Below, piece after piece: positions 42,240-50,344 of a stretch of DNA of 52,581 bases. Origin of the DNA: an uncultured Treponema sp. (GTDB lineage: Bacteria; Spirochaetota; Spirochaetia; Treponematales; Treponemataceae); NCBI GenBank assembly GCA_946615905.1, contig CAMOIE010000021.1, forward strand, positions 1 through 52,581, read 5' to 3'. Both the position numbers and the translations under genes were made by a program. The notes beneath the pieces are model-generated. The model worked only from the letters and a program-made list of their open reading frames with translations. It was not told the origin of the DNA and made no database searches. Positions within the stretch are counted from its first letter, which is position 1. Each line of letters begins with the position of its first letter.

Positions 42240-42572
42240 TTATTTTAAAATCAGATTTCCTGAACCGTCATTGCTGACATCTGTGACTGTCAAATCACCG
42301 CCGCTTCCCAGACGCAAAGTTTCACCGCCATCAAGTGTAATCGAAAGTCTTGGTGTTCCCGAACGCTCTTCAAAGCCAATCATCTGTATTGAGTCATCCC
42401 GTATATAGACGGTGGCAGTCTCCCCGTCTTGACTTCCGGTCACTTTAACGTAATCGCCGTCCTTCATAAAACGCTCGACCGCTTTTTTCAGGCTCTGGTT
42501 TGTAATCGCCTCAGAGAAGACAAATGCACCTGCCAAAAAGAAAATCATCGAAGCGAAAATAATCTTTTTCAT
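42240..42572 (-). CDS. Small exported protein of unknown function
   Basis: 110 residues from the ATG at 42572, which follows AAGGAGTTGTGT. The longer frame (to 42611) adds 13 residues without a ribosome-binding site. MKKIIFASMIFFLAGAFVFSEA is a signal peptide with a likely type I cleavage after FSEA or nearby. The mature part, about 90 residues, is beta-rich and charged (YVKVTGSQDGETATVYIRDDSI, LSITLDGGETLRLGSGGDLTVTDV). I do not recognise a family. It is the last gene of the unit that follows the adenine genes, 10 bases downstream of ade, so it may be cotranscribed with them, though a functional link is not evident. Confidence 0.75.
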   Translation of the reverse strand: MKKIIFASMIFFLAGAFVFSEAITNQSLKKAVERFMKDGDYVKVTGSQDGETATVYIRDDSIQMIGFEERSGTPRLSITLDGGETLRLGSGGDLTVTDVSNDGSGNLILK

Positions 42573-42582
42573 ACACAACTCC

Positions 42583-44259
42583 TTACAAAAATGAGAAATT
42601 TCCGACATCAAAAAGGCCTGCGTCGGTCAGGCGAATTTCTGGTATCACCGGGAGCGACATAAAGGAAAGAGTCACAAAAGGCTCAACGTCCTCTGGAATT
42701 CCAAGATTCCGCGCCGCCTCTAAAAGCTCTTTGTGGGCGGCAGTCACATGGGCGCTTCCTTTAAGGCTCATAAGACCTGCGACAGGAAGCTCCAAGGACG
42801 CGGTGATTTTTTGTCCCTCGCATACTGCAATGCCCCCCTGCATTTGGATTATTTTTTTGACGGCGACCGCCATGTCAATCGGACTCTGCCCCGCAACGAT
42901 TATGTTGTGCGAGTCGTGCCCGTGGCTCATCGCTATCGCCCCCTTTTTTATTCCATAGCCAGAAAGGATGCACAAGGCCTTGTTCCCGGTGCGCTGGTGG
43001 CGTTCGATTACAGACAAATAGCAAGTGTCCTCGCGCGGCTCGTCCGATACGGGAACTTTTTTTGTGTTCAGGCTCCCCGGAATTATTTTTATCGCGAATT
43101 TCTTTGCAGCGGCAGAAAGACTCGTAAAATCTTTTTCAGAAATTTCATCTTCAGTCAAATGAACAGAATGCAAGGCCCGCTGCATAATAGGCTCTTCCAC
43201 ATTGTAAGAAAATTCGGTCGCCGCCCTGCCCCGGTCAACAATGGCACCATTTTTTACAACGGAGTTTATCGCCACAGATTTTTCATCGTCCAAAATAACA
43301 AAGTCAGCGATTCGTCCCGGTGCGATGGCTCCCCGGTCATCCAGGGAGTAACATTTTGCCGCGTTGAAAGAGCCTGCGACAAAAGCGTCGACAGGATTCA
43401 TTCCGCACTTAATCGCGTTCCGAATGTTTGAGTCTATGTGGCCTTCCTCAATTATGTCGCCCGCGCGCTTGTCGTCCGTGCAAAAACAAATCCGGCTCAA
43501 TGGAAGACCGCTTTTCACAAGGGACGGAACTATTTTCTCCAAGTCGCGGGCAGAAGAGCCTTGCCGCAAAATGACATAGATTCCGCTCTCAAGCCGCTCC
43601 CGCACTTCCTCAAACGAGGAACACTCGTGGTCAGTGGAAATTCCTGCGGCGATATATTTTTGCAAGTCTAAGCCAGAAAGAAGAGGCGCGTGGCCGTCAA
43701 CCTTGGCAAATTTTCCGCGCGCTTTTTTGACGGCCTCCAGTTTTGCAAAAATCTCCCTGTCACCGGAAAGCACGCCGGGAAAATTCATCATCTCGCCAAG
43801 GCCAAGAACGCAGTCATACTTGCACAAGTCCTCAATGTCAGAAGCGGTTATTTTTCCGCCCGAATGCTCGAATTCTGTCGCAGGAACGCATGAGGGAATC
43901 ATATAAAAAATGTCGGAAGAAGAGCCTTTTGAAAGCTCTATCATAAGACGGACGGCATCGGCTCCAAGCACGTTCGCTATCTCGTGGCAGTCGGCGATCA
44001 AAGAAGTGGTCCCGACTTTTAAGACTTCCTCAGCAAAGGCCGGCGGAAGGAGGTTTGAGGATTCAATATGGTTGTGCGCATCGATAAAGCCAGGGACAAT
44101 CTTTTTTCCTCTGCAGTCGATTTTATTCTTCGCGGCGATTTTTTCTTTGCTGTCAAGAAGGGCAAAGATTTTTTTGTCCTTTACATAAATGTCTTTTTTT
44201 TCAAAGCGGCGGGTAAAGACGTTCAGAACTTCTGCGCCAAAGAAAATGGAATCTACCAT
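42583..44259 (-). CDS. ade: Adenine deaminase
   Basis: 558 residues. The metal-site motif PGFIDAHNHIESS, the GTTSLIADCHEIANVLG segment and AMSHGHDSHNIIVAG near the C-terminus are those of the Ade/AdeC family, which converts adenine to hypoxanthine and ammonia. Most members read ADPHEIAN where this one reads ADCHEIAN, a Pro-to-Cys change next to the His. The gene begins one base after the permease stop (TAAAATG), so translation is coupled. Together the two genes form an adenine uptake and salvage unit. It is not a urease or dihydroorotase relative; the closing domain with GGIAVCEGQKI fits Ade only. Confidence 0.93.
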   Translation of the reverse strand: MVDSIFFGAEVLNVFTRRFEKKDIYVKDKKIFALLDSKEKIAAKNKIDCRGKKIVPGFIDAHNHIESSNLLPPAFAEEVLKVGTTSLIADCHEIANVLGADAVRLMIELSKGSSSDIFYMIPSCVPATEFEHSGGKITASDIEDLCKYDCVLGLGEMMNFPGVLSGDREIFAKLEAVKKARGKFAKVDGHAPLLSGLDLQKYIAAGISTDHECSSFEEVRERLESGIYVILRQGSSARDLEKIVPSLVKSGLPLSRICFCTDDKRAGDIIEEGHIDSNIRNAIKCGMNPVDAFVAGSFNAAKCYSLDDRGAIAPGRIADFVILDDEKSVAINSVVKNGAIVDRGRAATEFSYNVEEPIMQRALHSVHLTEDEISEKDFTSLSAAAKKFAIKIIPGSLNTKKVPVSDEPREDTCYLSVIERHQRTGNKALCILSGYGIKKGAIAMSHGHDSHNIIVAGQSPIDMAVAVKKIIQMQGGIAVCEGQKITASLELPVAGLMSLKGSAHVTAAHKELLEAARNLGIPEDVEPFVTLSFMSLPVIPEIRLTDAGLFDVGNFSFL

Positions 44260-44260
44260 T

Positions 44261-45574
44261 TTAGTTCACCGCCTCAAAAACAAGCTCTCCGATAAACAGG
44301 ACAAAAAGCACCCATGTAACAGGCTTGACCTCTCTAGCCCTTTTTGTGACAAATTTGCAGAAAACATAGGCGATGATTCCGAATGCGATTCCCTTTGAAA
44401 TCGAATAGGCAAAGGGAGTCACGGAGATTGTGATGAAGGCGGGAATTCCTTCCGTGGGGTCCTCAAATTTTATTCCGAGGACAGGCTTCATCATCATATA
44501 ACCTACAAAAATCAAAGCCGGAGCTGTGGCGCAAGAGGGAATCAGGGCAAACACCGGAGAGAAAAAGAGAGAGAGCAAGAAAAAGCAGGCCGTCACAAAA
44601 GAGGCAAGGCCGGTCCTCGCACCGACAGCAATTCCAGAGGCCGACTCAACATAGGTTGATACGGTTGAAGTTCCAAGACAGGCTCCGGCCACGGTTCCAA
44701 CCGCGTCAGCCAAAAGTGCCTGACGCACGTTTTTTATAGAGCCGTCCTTGTTTTTAAGGTTCCCCTGCTCGGCAACACCGGTCAAAGTTCCGATTGTGTT
44801 GAACATGTCGGAAAACAAAAAGGTGAACAGGACAATCAGAAATTTTCCGGAAAGAATTCCCTTAAAGTCAAAAGCGAACAGAGTCGGAGAAGAAGGAAGC
44901 GAAACGGCGGAAAAGCCATGCGGAACTTGTGTAACTCCGAACGGGATTCCGATGACGGTGGTCGCTATGATTCCGATTAAAATTGCCCCAGGAATTTTCA
45001 GCAGATAGAGGATGATTGTAAGGACAAGACCGATCACAGTGACAAGGGCCGTCGCGTTGGAAAAATTAAAATCGACAAAGCCTATGACAGTGCCCACTAC
45101 GGACGAGTCAGTAGAACAGACCCCGGAATTGAAAAGCCCCACAATTGTGATAAAAAGGCCGATTCCGACGGTTATTGATTTTTTAAGGCAGGAAGGAATC
45201 GCCTCGATAATCGCCTCCCGGACTCCTGTCAGCGACAAGGCGATAAAAACAAAACCTTCTATTAAAACAGCCGTAAGGGCAAACTGGTAGGAGCAGCCCA
45301 TCATCTTCACAACGGTGTAGGTAAAGAATGCGTTCAGCCCCATGGCGGGGGCAAGGGCAGCCGGAAGGTTTGCCGCAAAAGCCATAACAAAAGTCGCGAT
45401 TGCGGATGAAAGCGCGGTAGCGGTAAAAACAGCTCCAAAGTCCATCCCGGTCTCGCTTAGAATCGCAGGGTTCACGGCAAGGATATAGGCCATCGCCAAA
45501 AAAGTCGTGATTCCGCCGACAAGCTCCCGTGCAAAAGTCGAGTTGTTCTCTTTTACCTTGAATACATCCAACAT
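44261..45574 (-). CDS. AzgA/NCS2-family purine permease
   Basis: 437 residues with about 13 hydrophobic segments. Diagnostic segments are GGITTFLAMAYILAVNPAIL near the start, NLPAALAPAMGLNAFFTYTVV and STVSTYVESASGIAVGARTGLASF. These place it in the AzgA-like branch that carries hypoxanthine, guanine or adenine with protons. The tight link to adenine deaminase favours adenine, but this is inference. No Shine-Dalgarno precedes the ATG; TAAAAT lies about 15 bases upstream with a TTGATT box 16 bases earlier, so the transcript may be nearly leaderless. I looked for a purine riboswitch in the 60 bases upstream and saw none. Confidence 0.92.
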   Translation of the reverse strand: MLDVFKVKENNSTFARELVGGITTFLAMAYILAVNPAILSETGMDFGAVFTATALSSAIATFVMAFAANLPAALAPAMGLNAFFTYTVVKMMGCSYQFALTAVLIEGFVFIALSLTGVREAIIEAIPSCLKKSITVGIGLFITIVGLFNSGVCSTDSSVVGTVIGFVDFNFSNATALVTVIGLVLTIILYLLKIPGAILIGIIATTVIGIPFGVTQVPHGFSAVSLPSSPTLFAFDFKGILSGKFLIVLFTFLFSDMFNTIGTLTGVAEQGNLKNKDGSIKNVRQALLADAVGTVAGACLGTSTVSTYVESASGIAVGARTGLASFVTACFFLLSLFFSPVFALIPSCATAPALIFVGYMMMKPVLGIKFEDPTEGIPAFITISVTPFAYSISKGIAFGIIAYVFCKFVTKRAREVKPVTWVLFVLFIGELVFEAVN

Positions 45575-45654
45575 AGTATATATTTTATAACATTTTTTCA
45601 GCTAATCAAAGAGAATTCTATCAATATGAATACGATGGATGCGATTGCTCTGAC

Positions 45655-45885
45655 AAATCTGGCTGCCACCCGCCTGACGGCGGGCCGGGCTTTGCGCACT
45701 TCGCCGTCAGGCGCGGCTCATCCCTCAGCTCTGGAGGTTTCGACACGCTCAACCACCGCCGCTTCGGGACTGCTTCGCCCTTCGCGGCATAGCCGCTCGG
45801 AGACTCGCTAAAAACAGTCCAACGGACTGTTTTTCCGGCTTTCAGCCGTCGCTCACTAGGTGCTACAATCCCTGGCAGGTTTGTC
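45655..45885. repeat. Type II structured repeat, copy 2 (composite, reverse orientation)
   Basis: A 230-base GC-rich block. A perfect 12-base inverted repeat (CGCCTGACGGCG at 45671-45682 and CGCCGTCAGGCG at 45702-45713) encloses GCCGGGCTTTGC (45684-45695), the reverse of the core in copy 1. AAAAACAGTCC-AAC-GGACTGTTTTT (45810-45834) and CGGCT-TTC-AGCCG follow, and CAATCCCTGGC closes it. It also carries a GGTTTCGACACGCTCAACC segment like that at 24803. No gene is apparent in 45575-45889. Confidence 0.7.
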
Positions 45886-45889
45886 CTTT

Positions 45890-47299
45890 TTACTCGCTGA
45901 CGATGATATTAGAAACCCGGACTCCGTTCATAGTGCAGCCGTCAAAAGTCAGCCCGGACGAGTTAGATGCCAAGAATTCACTTCCCGATGCGACAAAAGC
46001 GCAGTTCTTAAAGGATGAGTCGTGGGTATAGGCAAGCGTGAGCATATTTCCGCCCTCAAATGCGCAGTCCTCAAAGTCAAATCTATGAATTTTCTGACCT
46101 TTCAGCGCAGCAAGAGAAACCACTTCACTCGTGTTTGTGACCAAAATGTTCTTGAAGTGAACGTCATGCACGTCCGGGAGAAATTTTGTCTTGTCATCGC
46201 CCGCCGTCGCCGAGAAGACAACTCCTTTGTCCTCATACTCAAAAAAGACTCTGATTCCGAACTTCGCGTCCTTTATTACATTGTCGTAAAAATAAAGGTC
46301 TTTGACTGTTCCAGCACGCCCCGCAGGTGTCTTTATCTCAAAGCCACCCATTGTGGAATTAAAGAAAGCGTTGTCAATGACGACAGTTTTTTCAAGTCCG
46401 TCAACATTCAGACTTCCGACACCGAAACCGCAGTGGGAATGGCGCATGATGTTGTAGCGGACGAGGAAGTTTTGGAGGGGGTATCCGTATTTAGACGAAG
46501 GACCTCCCGCCTTTGTGACAATTCCGTCGTCGCCGCAGGTGACTTCGCAGTGGACAATCAGAACCCGGTTGCAGGTCGCGATGTCGAGCGCGTCGGTATT
46601 CGGCGTGAATGGCGGAGTGTCCACTTTGATGCCGTCAAAAATCACGTTCGTGCAGTCATACGGCTCAATGTGCATCTTCTGACTGTTCTTGAAAGTTACG
46701 CCGGTGAGCTTTACATTCGTGCATTTTCTCGCCGTAAAGAGATAATTGCTGCGTAATTTCTCCTGTTCCTTGTAGTCCTTTCCGATTGACTTTGCGTTTT
46801 GCTCTTTAAGATTGAACGGAAACCATACCCGGTTCTTTCCCTCGCCGGTCACGACTCCACCCATTGCTTCAAGCCCTTTCCAATAGGTCTCCGCATTCTT
46901 TGCAGACAATACATTGGTCAGACGGGAATATTTTTGCGGCCACCAATACTTGCCGTTTCCGTCAATCGTGCCGCTTCCCGAGATAATGATGTTCTTTGCG
47001 TTTTCTGCAGAAATGAGCGGATGAGGTTTTTTGTCTGCCGAAGGATTCCATGCCGTTTTGTCAGTCGTTGCAAGCAAAAGCGAGCCCTTCTCAAGATGAA
47101 GGTCGATGTTGCTTTTGAGGACAATCGGCGAAATCAAATAAGTTCCCTCTGGGATGACCAGCTGCCCGCCGCCTTTAGAAGCGAGTTCGTCTATCGCTTT
47201 TTGCAAGTCCTTTGTGACGAGAGTTTTTCCCGTTCGATCGATTTTCGGATATTTTTCAGTCAGCACGACTTTCTTATTTGGAACGGAGAAATCCTTCAC
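45890..47299 (-). CDS. GH28 glycoside hydrolase (polygalacturonase-like), signal peptide outside the start
   Basis: 469 residues from the GTG at 47299. The right-handed beta-helix enzyme family GH28 is shown by FKNSQKMHIEPYDCTNVIFDGIKV, NTDALDIATC (NTD motif), VTCGDDGIVTK (GDD), RHSHCGFGVGS (G-H-G-like) and GFEIKTPAGR (R-I-K-like). It would cut pectic or related polymers. The frame continues upstream to 47497 without ATG or TTG and encodes KKHLSLCLAALCAANLFAAQ, a good signal peptide. At the expected start position, eight bases after AGGAG, the codon is ACA (47483-47485). Either the start has been lost, leaving a pseudogene, or a cytosolic shorter form starts at GTG. The gene directly follows rhuM. 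Confidence 0.82.
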   Translation of the reverse strand: MKDFSVPNKKVVLTEKYPKIDRTGKTLVTKDLQKAIDELASKGGGQLVIPEGTYLISPIVLKSNIDLHLEKGSLLLATTDKTAWNPSADKKPHPLISAENAKNIIISGSGTIDGNGKYWWPQKYSRLTNVLSAKNAETYWKGLEAMGGVVTGEGKNRVWFPFNLKEQNAKSIGKDYKEQEKLRSNYLFTARKCTNVKLTGVTFKNSQKMHIEPYDCTNVIFDGIKVDTPPFTPNTDALDIATCNRVLIVHCEVTCGDDGIVTKAGGPSSKYGYPLQNFLVRYNIMRHSHCGFGVGSLNVDGLEKTVVIDNAFFNSTMGGFEIKTPAGRAGTVKDLYFYDNVIKDAKFGIRVFFEYEDKGVVFSATAGDDKTKFLPDVHDVHFKNILVTNTSEVVSLAALKGQKIHRFDFEDCAFEGGNMLTLAYTHDSSFKNCAFVASGSEFLASNSSGLTFDGCTMNGVRVSNIIVSE

Positions 47300-47502
47300 C
47301 TTCTCAAGCTCAATCGGAAGCCCCTTGTAGTAAGAAGCGTAGTCCGTCGAAGCAGGATTTTTTATCTCCGCCTCAATCGCCTTGATTTTAGCGTCAGCCT
47401 TAGCCGCAATGCTTTCCGCAGTCTGTGCCGCAAAAAGATTTGCCGCGCAAAGAGCTGCAAGGCATAGTGAAAGATGTTTTTTTGTTTTTTCTCCTTTTTA
47501 AC

Positions 47503-48579
47503 CTAATGTTTGTCACCAACTCGGCTTTGCTTTACAAGCCGCTCGGTTTCTTCTAGTAGTCTGAGTTCTTCTTCATCTGCGCGGTCGGCTTTCTGTGCGT
47601 CAAAAATTTTCCTGCGCTCGTCAAATTCGGCATAGATTTTTGAAACGATTTTTTCTTTTTGAGCATCGGAAACTCGCCCTTTTCCCGAAAGCAGGGGCAA
47701 ATCATGGTCGGCGATAAGCTTGTCCACATTTTCTTCCCAATAGCGAATGGTCAAATCTTTGCGCATTTTTGCCCGAAATTCGGCGCTTTCCAAGAAGATG
47801 GTCACAATTCGGTTCAAGGAATCAAGTTCGTCTGCAGTAAGATAATTTTTGCTTATGTAAATATCCTGCTTGCGCACGATTTTTCCTTTCCAACTGGTCA
47901 GATTCATGTTGGGCTTTGAGCTATCGGCGCGACTCACCACCAGTTCCGCTGATGTCTGCTTGGTGACTGCGTAAATGAGCTTGTTCTGAGTGGCGGCAAA
48001 AAACATCTGCGTTGCCTTGTCGGTCGGGTCGTAGTCGGAAGAAAGTGCGAATAAATCCCGGACTTTCTGATAGAAGCGTTTTTCACTCGCACGGACATCG
48101 CGGATTCGCTCCAAAAGCTCATCGTAGTAATCGGGGCGACCGTCTGGATTTTTAAGCCGCTCATCGTCAAGCACAAAACCCTTCTGCAAGAATTCCGTGA
48201 GGTTGCGGTTTGCCCAAATCCTGAACTGCGTTCCCCGCACGCTCCGCACCCGAAAACCCACCGCAAGCACCATCGGAAGCGCATAGTAAGTGACGCTGTA
48301 TTTTTTGCCATCGGTGGCAGTTGTTAAGTAATCCTTAATAACTGAATTTCCGTCTAATTCCTTATCTTGCAATATATTAGCGATATGCATGCTAATATTT
48401 GGAACCGAGGTGTCAAAAAGTAAGGCCATCTGCTGCTGGTTCATCCAGATAACGCCGTCACGCGAATACAACTTTACATCCGCCGCGCCGTCGTCAGTGC
48501 GATAAATGAGCAGTTCCGAAGATTCATCTGATATGCTTGATGTTGCCGTCAAGTCGTTTTTTATATTTCTTTTTCCCAT
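47503..48579 (-). CDS. rhuM: RhuM family protein
   Basis: 358 residues. The N-terminal part (SELLIYRTDDGAADVKLYSRDGVIWMNQQQMALLFDTSVPNISMHIANIL) and the middle (YYALPMVLAVGFRVRSVRGTQFRIWANRNLTEFLQKGFVLDDERL) match the RhuM family, named for a Salmonella pathogenicity island gene. The family is scattered among defence and mobile gene neighbourhoods, with an N-terminal DNA-binding-like part. The C-terminal half is helical (VRKQDIYISKNYLTADELDSLNRIV and a coiled stretch). Its function is unknown. An extended -10 (TGTTATACT) lies about 25 bases upstream of the start. Downstream, 3 bases away, is the GH28 gene. Confidence 0.9.
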   Translation of the reverse strand: MGKRNIKNDLTATSSISDESSELLIYRTDDGAADVKLYSRDGVIWMNQQQMALLFDTSVPNISMHIANILQDKELDGNSVIKDYLTTATDGKKYSVTYYALPMVLAVGFRVRSVRGTQFRIWANRNLTEFLQKGFVLDDERLKNPDGRPDYYDELLERIRDVRASEKRFYQKVRDLFALSSDYDPTDKATQMFFAATQNKLIYAVTKQTSAELVVSRADSSKPNMNLTSWKGKIVRKQDIYISKNYLTADELDSLNRIVTIFLESAEFRAKMRKDLTIRYWEENVDKLIADHDLPLLSGKGRVSDAQKEKIVSKIYAEFDERRKIFDAQKADRADEEELRLLEETERLVKQSRVGDKH

Positions 48580-48676
48580 TGCTCGTCTCTGCTTAAAAGT
48601 GGCATGGAGAATAGTATAACATAAAAGAAGGGATTTCGCATTAGAGGGAAATGTCGATGAAACAAATCAATAAAAC

Positions 48677-48704
48677 AAAAAAACGCGGCTGTCAAAAGAC
48701 AGCC
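48677..48704 (-). terminator. Terminator downstream of the pntB remnant
   Basis: On the minus strand GGCTGTC-TTTT-GACAGCC (48687-48704) is followed by GCG and seven Ts. It probably ended the original pntB transcript and now separates it from rhuM. Confidence 0.8.
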
Positions 48705-48724
48705 TCGCTCGCAAACACATCCGC

Positions 48725-48810
48725 CCGCACGGATGCGGGCAAAAAGCCAAGACAGAAAGGGCTGCGCACTTTCTGTCAGGAAGATTAACGACAGGAGGTC
48801 GTTAATCTTC
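48725..48810. repeat. Cluster of three hairpins downstream of the pntB remnant
   Basis: CCCGCA-CGGA-TGCGGG (48725-48740), GACAGAAAG/CTTTCTGTC around GGCTGCGCA (48752-48778) and a perfect 13-base inverted repeat GAAGATTAACGAC/GTCGTTAATCTTC (48780-48810). The second has a loop like the type II repeats. The third overlaps the pntB stop codon. Confidence 0.7.
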
Positions 48811-48981
48811 CGCAAACTCACTCACCATCGCGCTGACGGTCGCCTTGGCGTCGCCGTAAATCATGACGGTGTTGTCGTTCGTAAAGAGCGGGTTTTCGAC
48901 TCCAGAGAAGCCGGTTCCCTTTCCGCGCTTCAAGACGAAGACCGTGCGGGCCTTGTACGCCTCGACAATCGCTAACGCGGA
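48802..48981 (-). pseudogene. pntB: NAD(P) transhydrogenase beta subunit (pntB), 3' remnant
   Basis: The minus-strand frame ending in TAA at 48802-48804 encodes SALAIVEAYKARTVFVLKRGK, then GTGFSGVENPLF, NDNTVMIYGDAKATVSAMV and FAED. This is the C-terminus of the PntB subunit, whose NADP-binding loop has KRSMGTGYAGVDNPLF. The frame meets a stop just beyond residue 60, exactly at the end of the XRE gene upstream, so insertion or rearrangement there removed the rest. No pntA or 5' pntB sequence is visible. Confidence 0.85.
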
Positions 48982-48987
48982 AAAAAT

Positions 48988-49317
48988 CTACTTCCCAAGT
49001 TTGGCAACATCTTCCGCTATCGCAAGCAAAAGTCTTTGTTGTGCATCTGAAAGGGAATTGTATATATGCAGGAGTTTTCGGGTGTCTTCTTTTTCGGTAG
49101 TCTTTTTGGTAACTGACTGCTCGCCGTTAACAAGGTATTCAACGCTTGTGTTCAAGGCTTTTGCAAGGCGGACAGCGACATCTGCGGAAGGCATACAAGA
49201 TTGACCGCTTACATAACTCACCAAAGAGCGGAGCGTGATTCCTGACGTGGCCGCAACTTCCTTGTTCGACATCCCTGAAAATGAAATTTCCTCTCTCAAG
49301 CGTTCCCGAAAATCCAT
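48988..49317 (-). CDS. XRE-family transcriptional regulator
   Basis: 109 residues. The helix-turn-helix is SNKEVAATSGITLRSLVSYVSGQSCMPSADVAVRLAKALNTSVEYLVNG, the common Cro/C1 fold. The C-terminal half is charged and helical and may dimerise. No good Shine-Dalgarno is visible before the ATG at 49317. The gene is divergent from the second XRE gene, with a 210-base region that holds paired half-sites (49391-49435). The stop codon marks the breakpoint of the pntB remnant. It probably belongs to a mobile or defence-like insertion; no phage genes are seen beside it. Confidence 0.85.
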   Translation of the reverse strand: MDFRERLREEISFSGMSNKEVAATSGITLRSLVSYVSGQSCMPSADVAVRLAKALNTSVEYLVNGEQSVTKKTTEKEDTRKLLHIYNSLSDAQQRLLLAIAEDVAKLGK

Positions 49318-49390
49318 GTATTTAAACTAGCAGAAAAATGTCTTTTTTCGCTTGTTTTATACACAAAACTGTAATAAAATAAAAAGATAT

Positions 49391-49435
49391 GACAGTATAC
49401 TGGAATAAATCTCTTAAAATTATCAGAATACTGTC
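49391..49435. promoter_or_regulatory. Inverted half-sites between two XRE regulators
   Basis: GACAGTATACTG (49391-49402) and CAGAATACTGTC (49424-49435) are inverted copies differing at one position, centred in the divergent region. A TACTGTC-like sequence is a typical XRE operator pattern; which protein binds is unknown. Confidence 0.6.
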
Positions 49436-49528
49436 GTATATGCTGTGTGAAAAAAGCCGACAACTGTCAATTTAAAAGAGCGCGGATTCATGGGATACTA
49501 AGACGAAAGTGATTTTGACGGAGGACTT

Positions 49529-50311
49529 ATGACGCTGCAGGAAAAGATAAAACTGCTCCGAAAGGAGCGCGGGTTGAAAATCGTGCAGGTTGCGGAAAAA
49601 GCGGGAGTCAGCACAGACGCGGTGAGCCGTTGGGAAAACGGCGAGCGGATTCCATATCTTGACAATCTCATCGCCCTTTCTGATATTTTTGATGTCTCGC
49701 TCGATGTTTTCAGGCAAGACGCAACAAGACTAGATTTGTCACGACCGAACTTCAAATTCGCGAAGAATAAAGACGGCTTGCTTTTTACGAAAGCTGGCAC
49801 ACAGATTCTGTTCGACAGTTTCGCACCAGATGAAAAACAGGCGGAGATTCTTTCATTCTGCGACTCATATCTTGAAACACTCGACAGCAACTTTTTCGTC
49901 AAGGGTGCGGCACAAAATTCCGTTCACGGCACAGGACGATATTTTTGGGAAAAGCAACTTGATTTTGTTATGTTCATCGGACTTTCGACTCAACTGAAAA
50001 AAAATCAGAGCGAATATGCCTTTTCCGTCTGCACGGAAGTATCGAGTCCGATTGAGGAATCTTTGCTTTCAGAGCTTGACTGCAAGCAGATAAGCGACGG
50101 CGGAGAAACTTGGATTTACGCCCCCATACGCACTGAACTTGAAAAAACAGAAAGCGGAAAATATCCCGCCTCATTGCGAGAGGCCGCTGACAACGCACTT
50201 TTTACGGCGATGAAAGCTTCCAGAAAAATTTTGGAAGATTCCATAAACCGATTCTTGTTCCTCAAGGCGACGGAAAATCACACAAAAACAGGAATATTTG
50301 AAACTGCATAA
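49529..50311 (+). CDS. XRE-family regulator with long unassigned C-terminal domain
   Basis: 260 residues. The N-terminal 65 residues are a canonical helix-turn-helix (MTLQEKIKLLRKERGLKIVQVAEKAGVSTDAVSRWENGERIPYLDNLIALSDIFDVSLD read in order). The rest (about 70-260) has no motif I recognise. It is not the peptidase S24 domain of C1-type repressors, since no Ser/Lys dyad pattern is evident. The ATG follows ACGGAGGACTT. It is divergent from the XRE gene at 48988 and is followed 33 bases later by the exported PDZ protein, whose expression it may control. Confidence 0.82.
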   Translation: MTLQEKIKLLRKERGLKIVQVAEKAGVSTDAVSRWENGERIPYLDNLIALSDIFDVSLDVFRQDATRLDLSRPNFKFAKNKDGLLFTKAGTQILFDSFAPDEKQAEILSFCDSYLETLDSNFFVKGAAQNSVHGTGRYFWEKQLDFVMFIGLSTQLKKNQSEYAFSVCTEVSSPIEESLLSELDCKQISDGGETWIYAPIRTELEKTESGKYPASLREAADNALFTAMKASRKILEDSINRFLFLKATENHTKTGIFETA

Positions 50312-50344
50312 AAACCGCCAGAGCGCGGAAAAAAGGAGAAAATT

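Noticed and set aside
41918..42408. Open frames in the repeats after tRNA-Val
   Set aside because: Arg/Gly-rich translations of GC-rich hairpins; no start signals.
45575..45650. Purine riboswitch before the permease
   Set aside because: No three-helix junction or conserved loop motifs; the leader seems only about 10 bases long.
48561..48821. 86-codon frame upstream of rhuM
   Set aside because: It crosses the terminator and hairpin cluster and lacks motifs or a ribosome-binding site.
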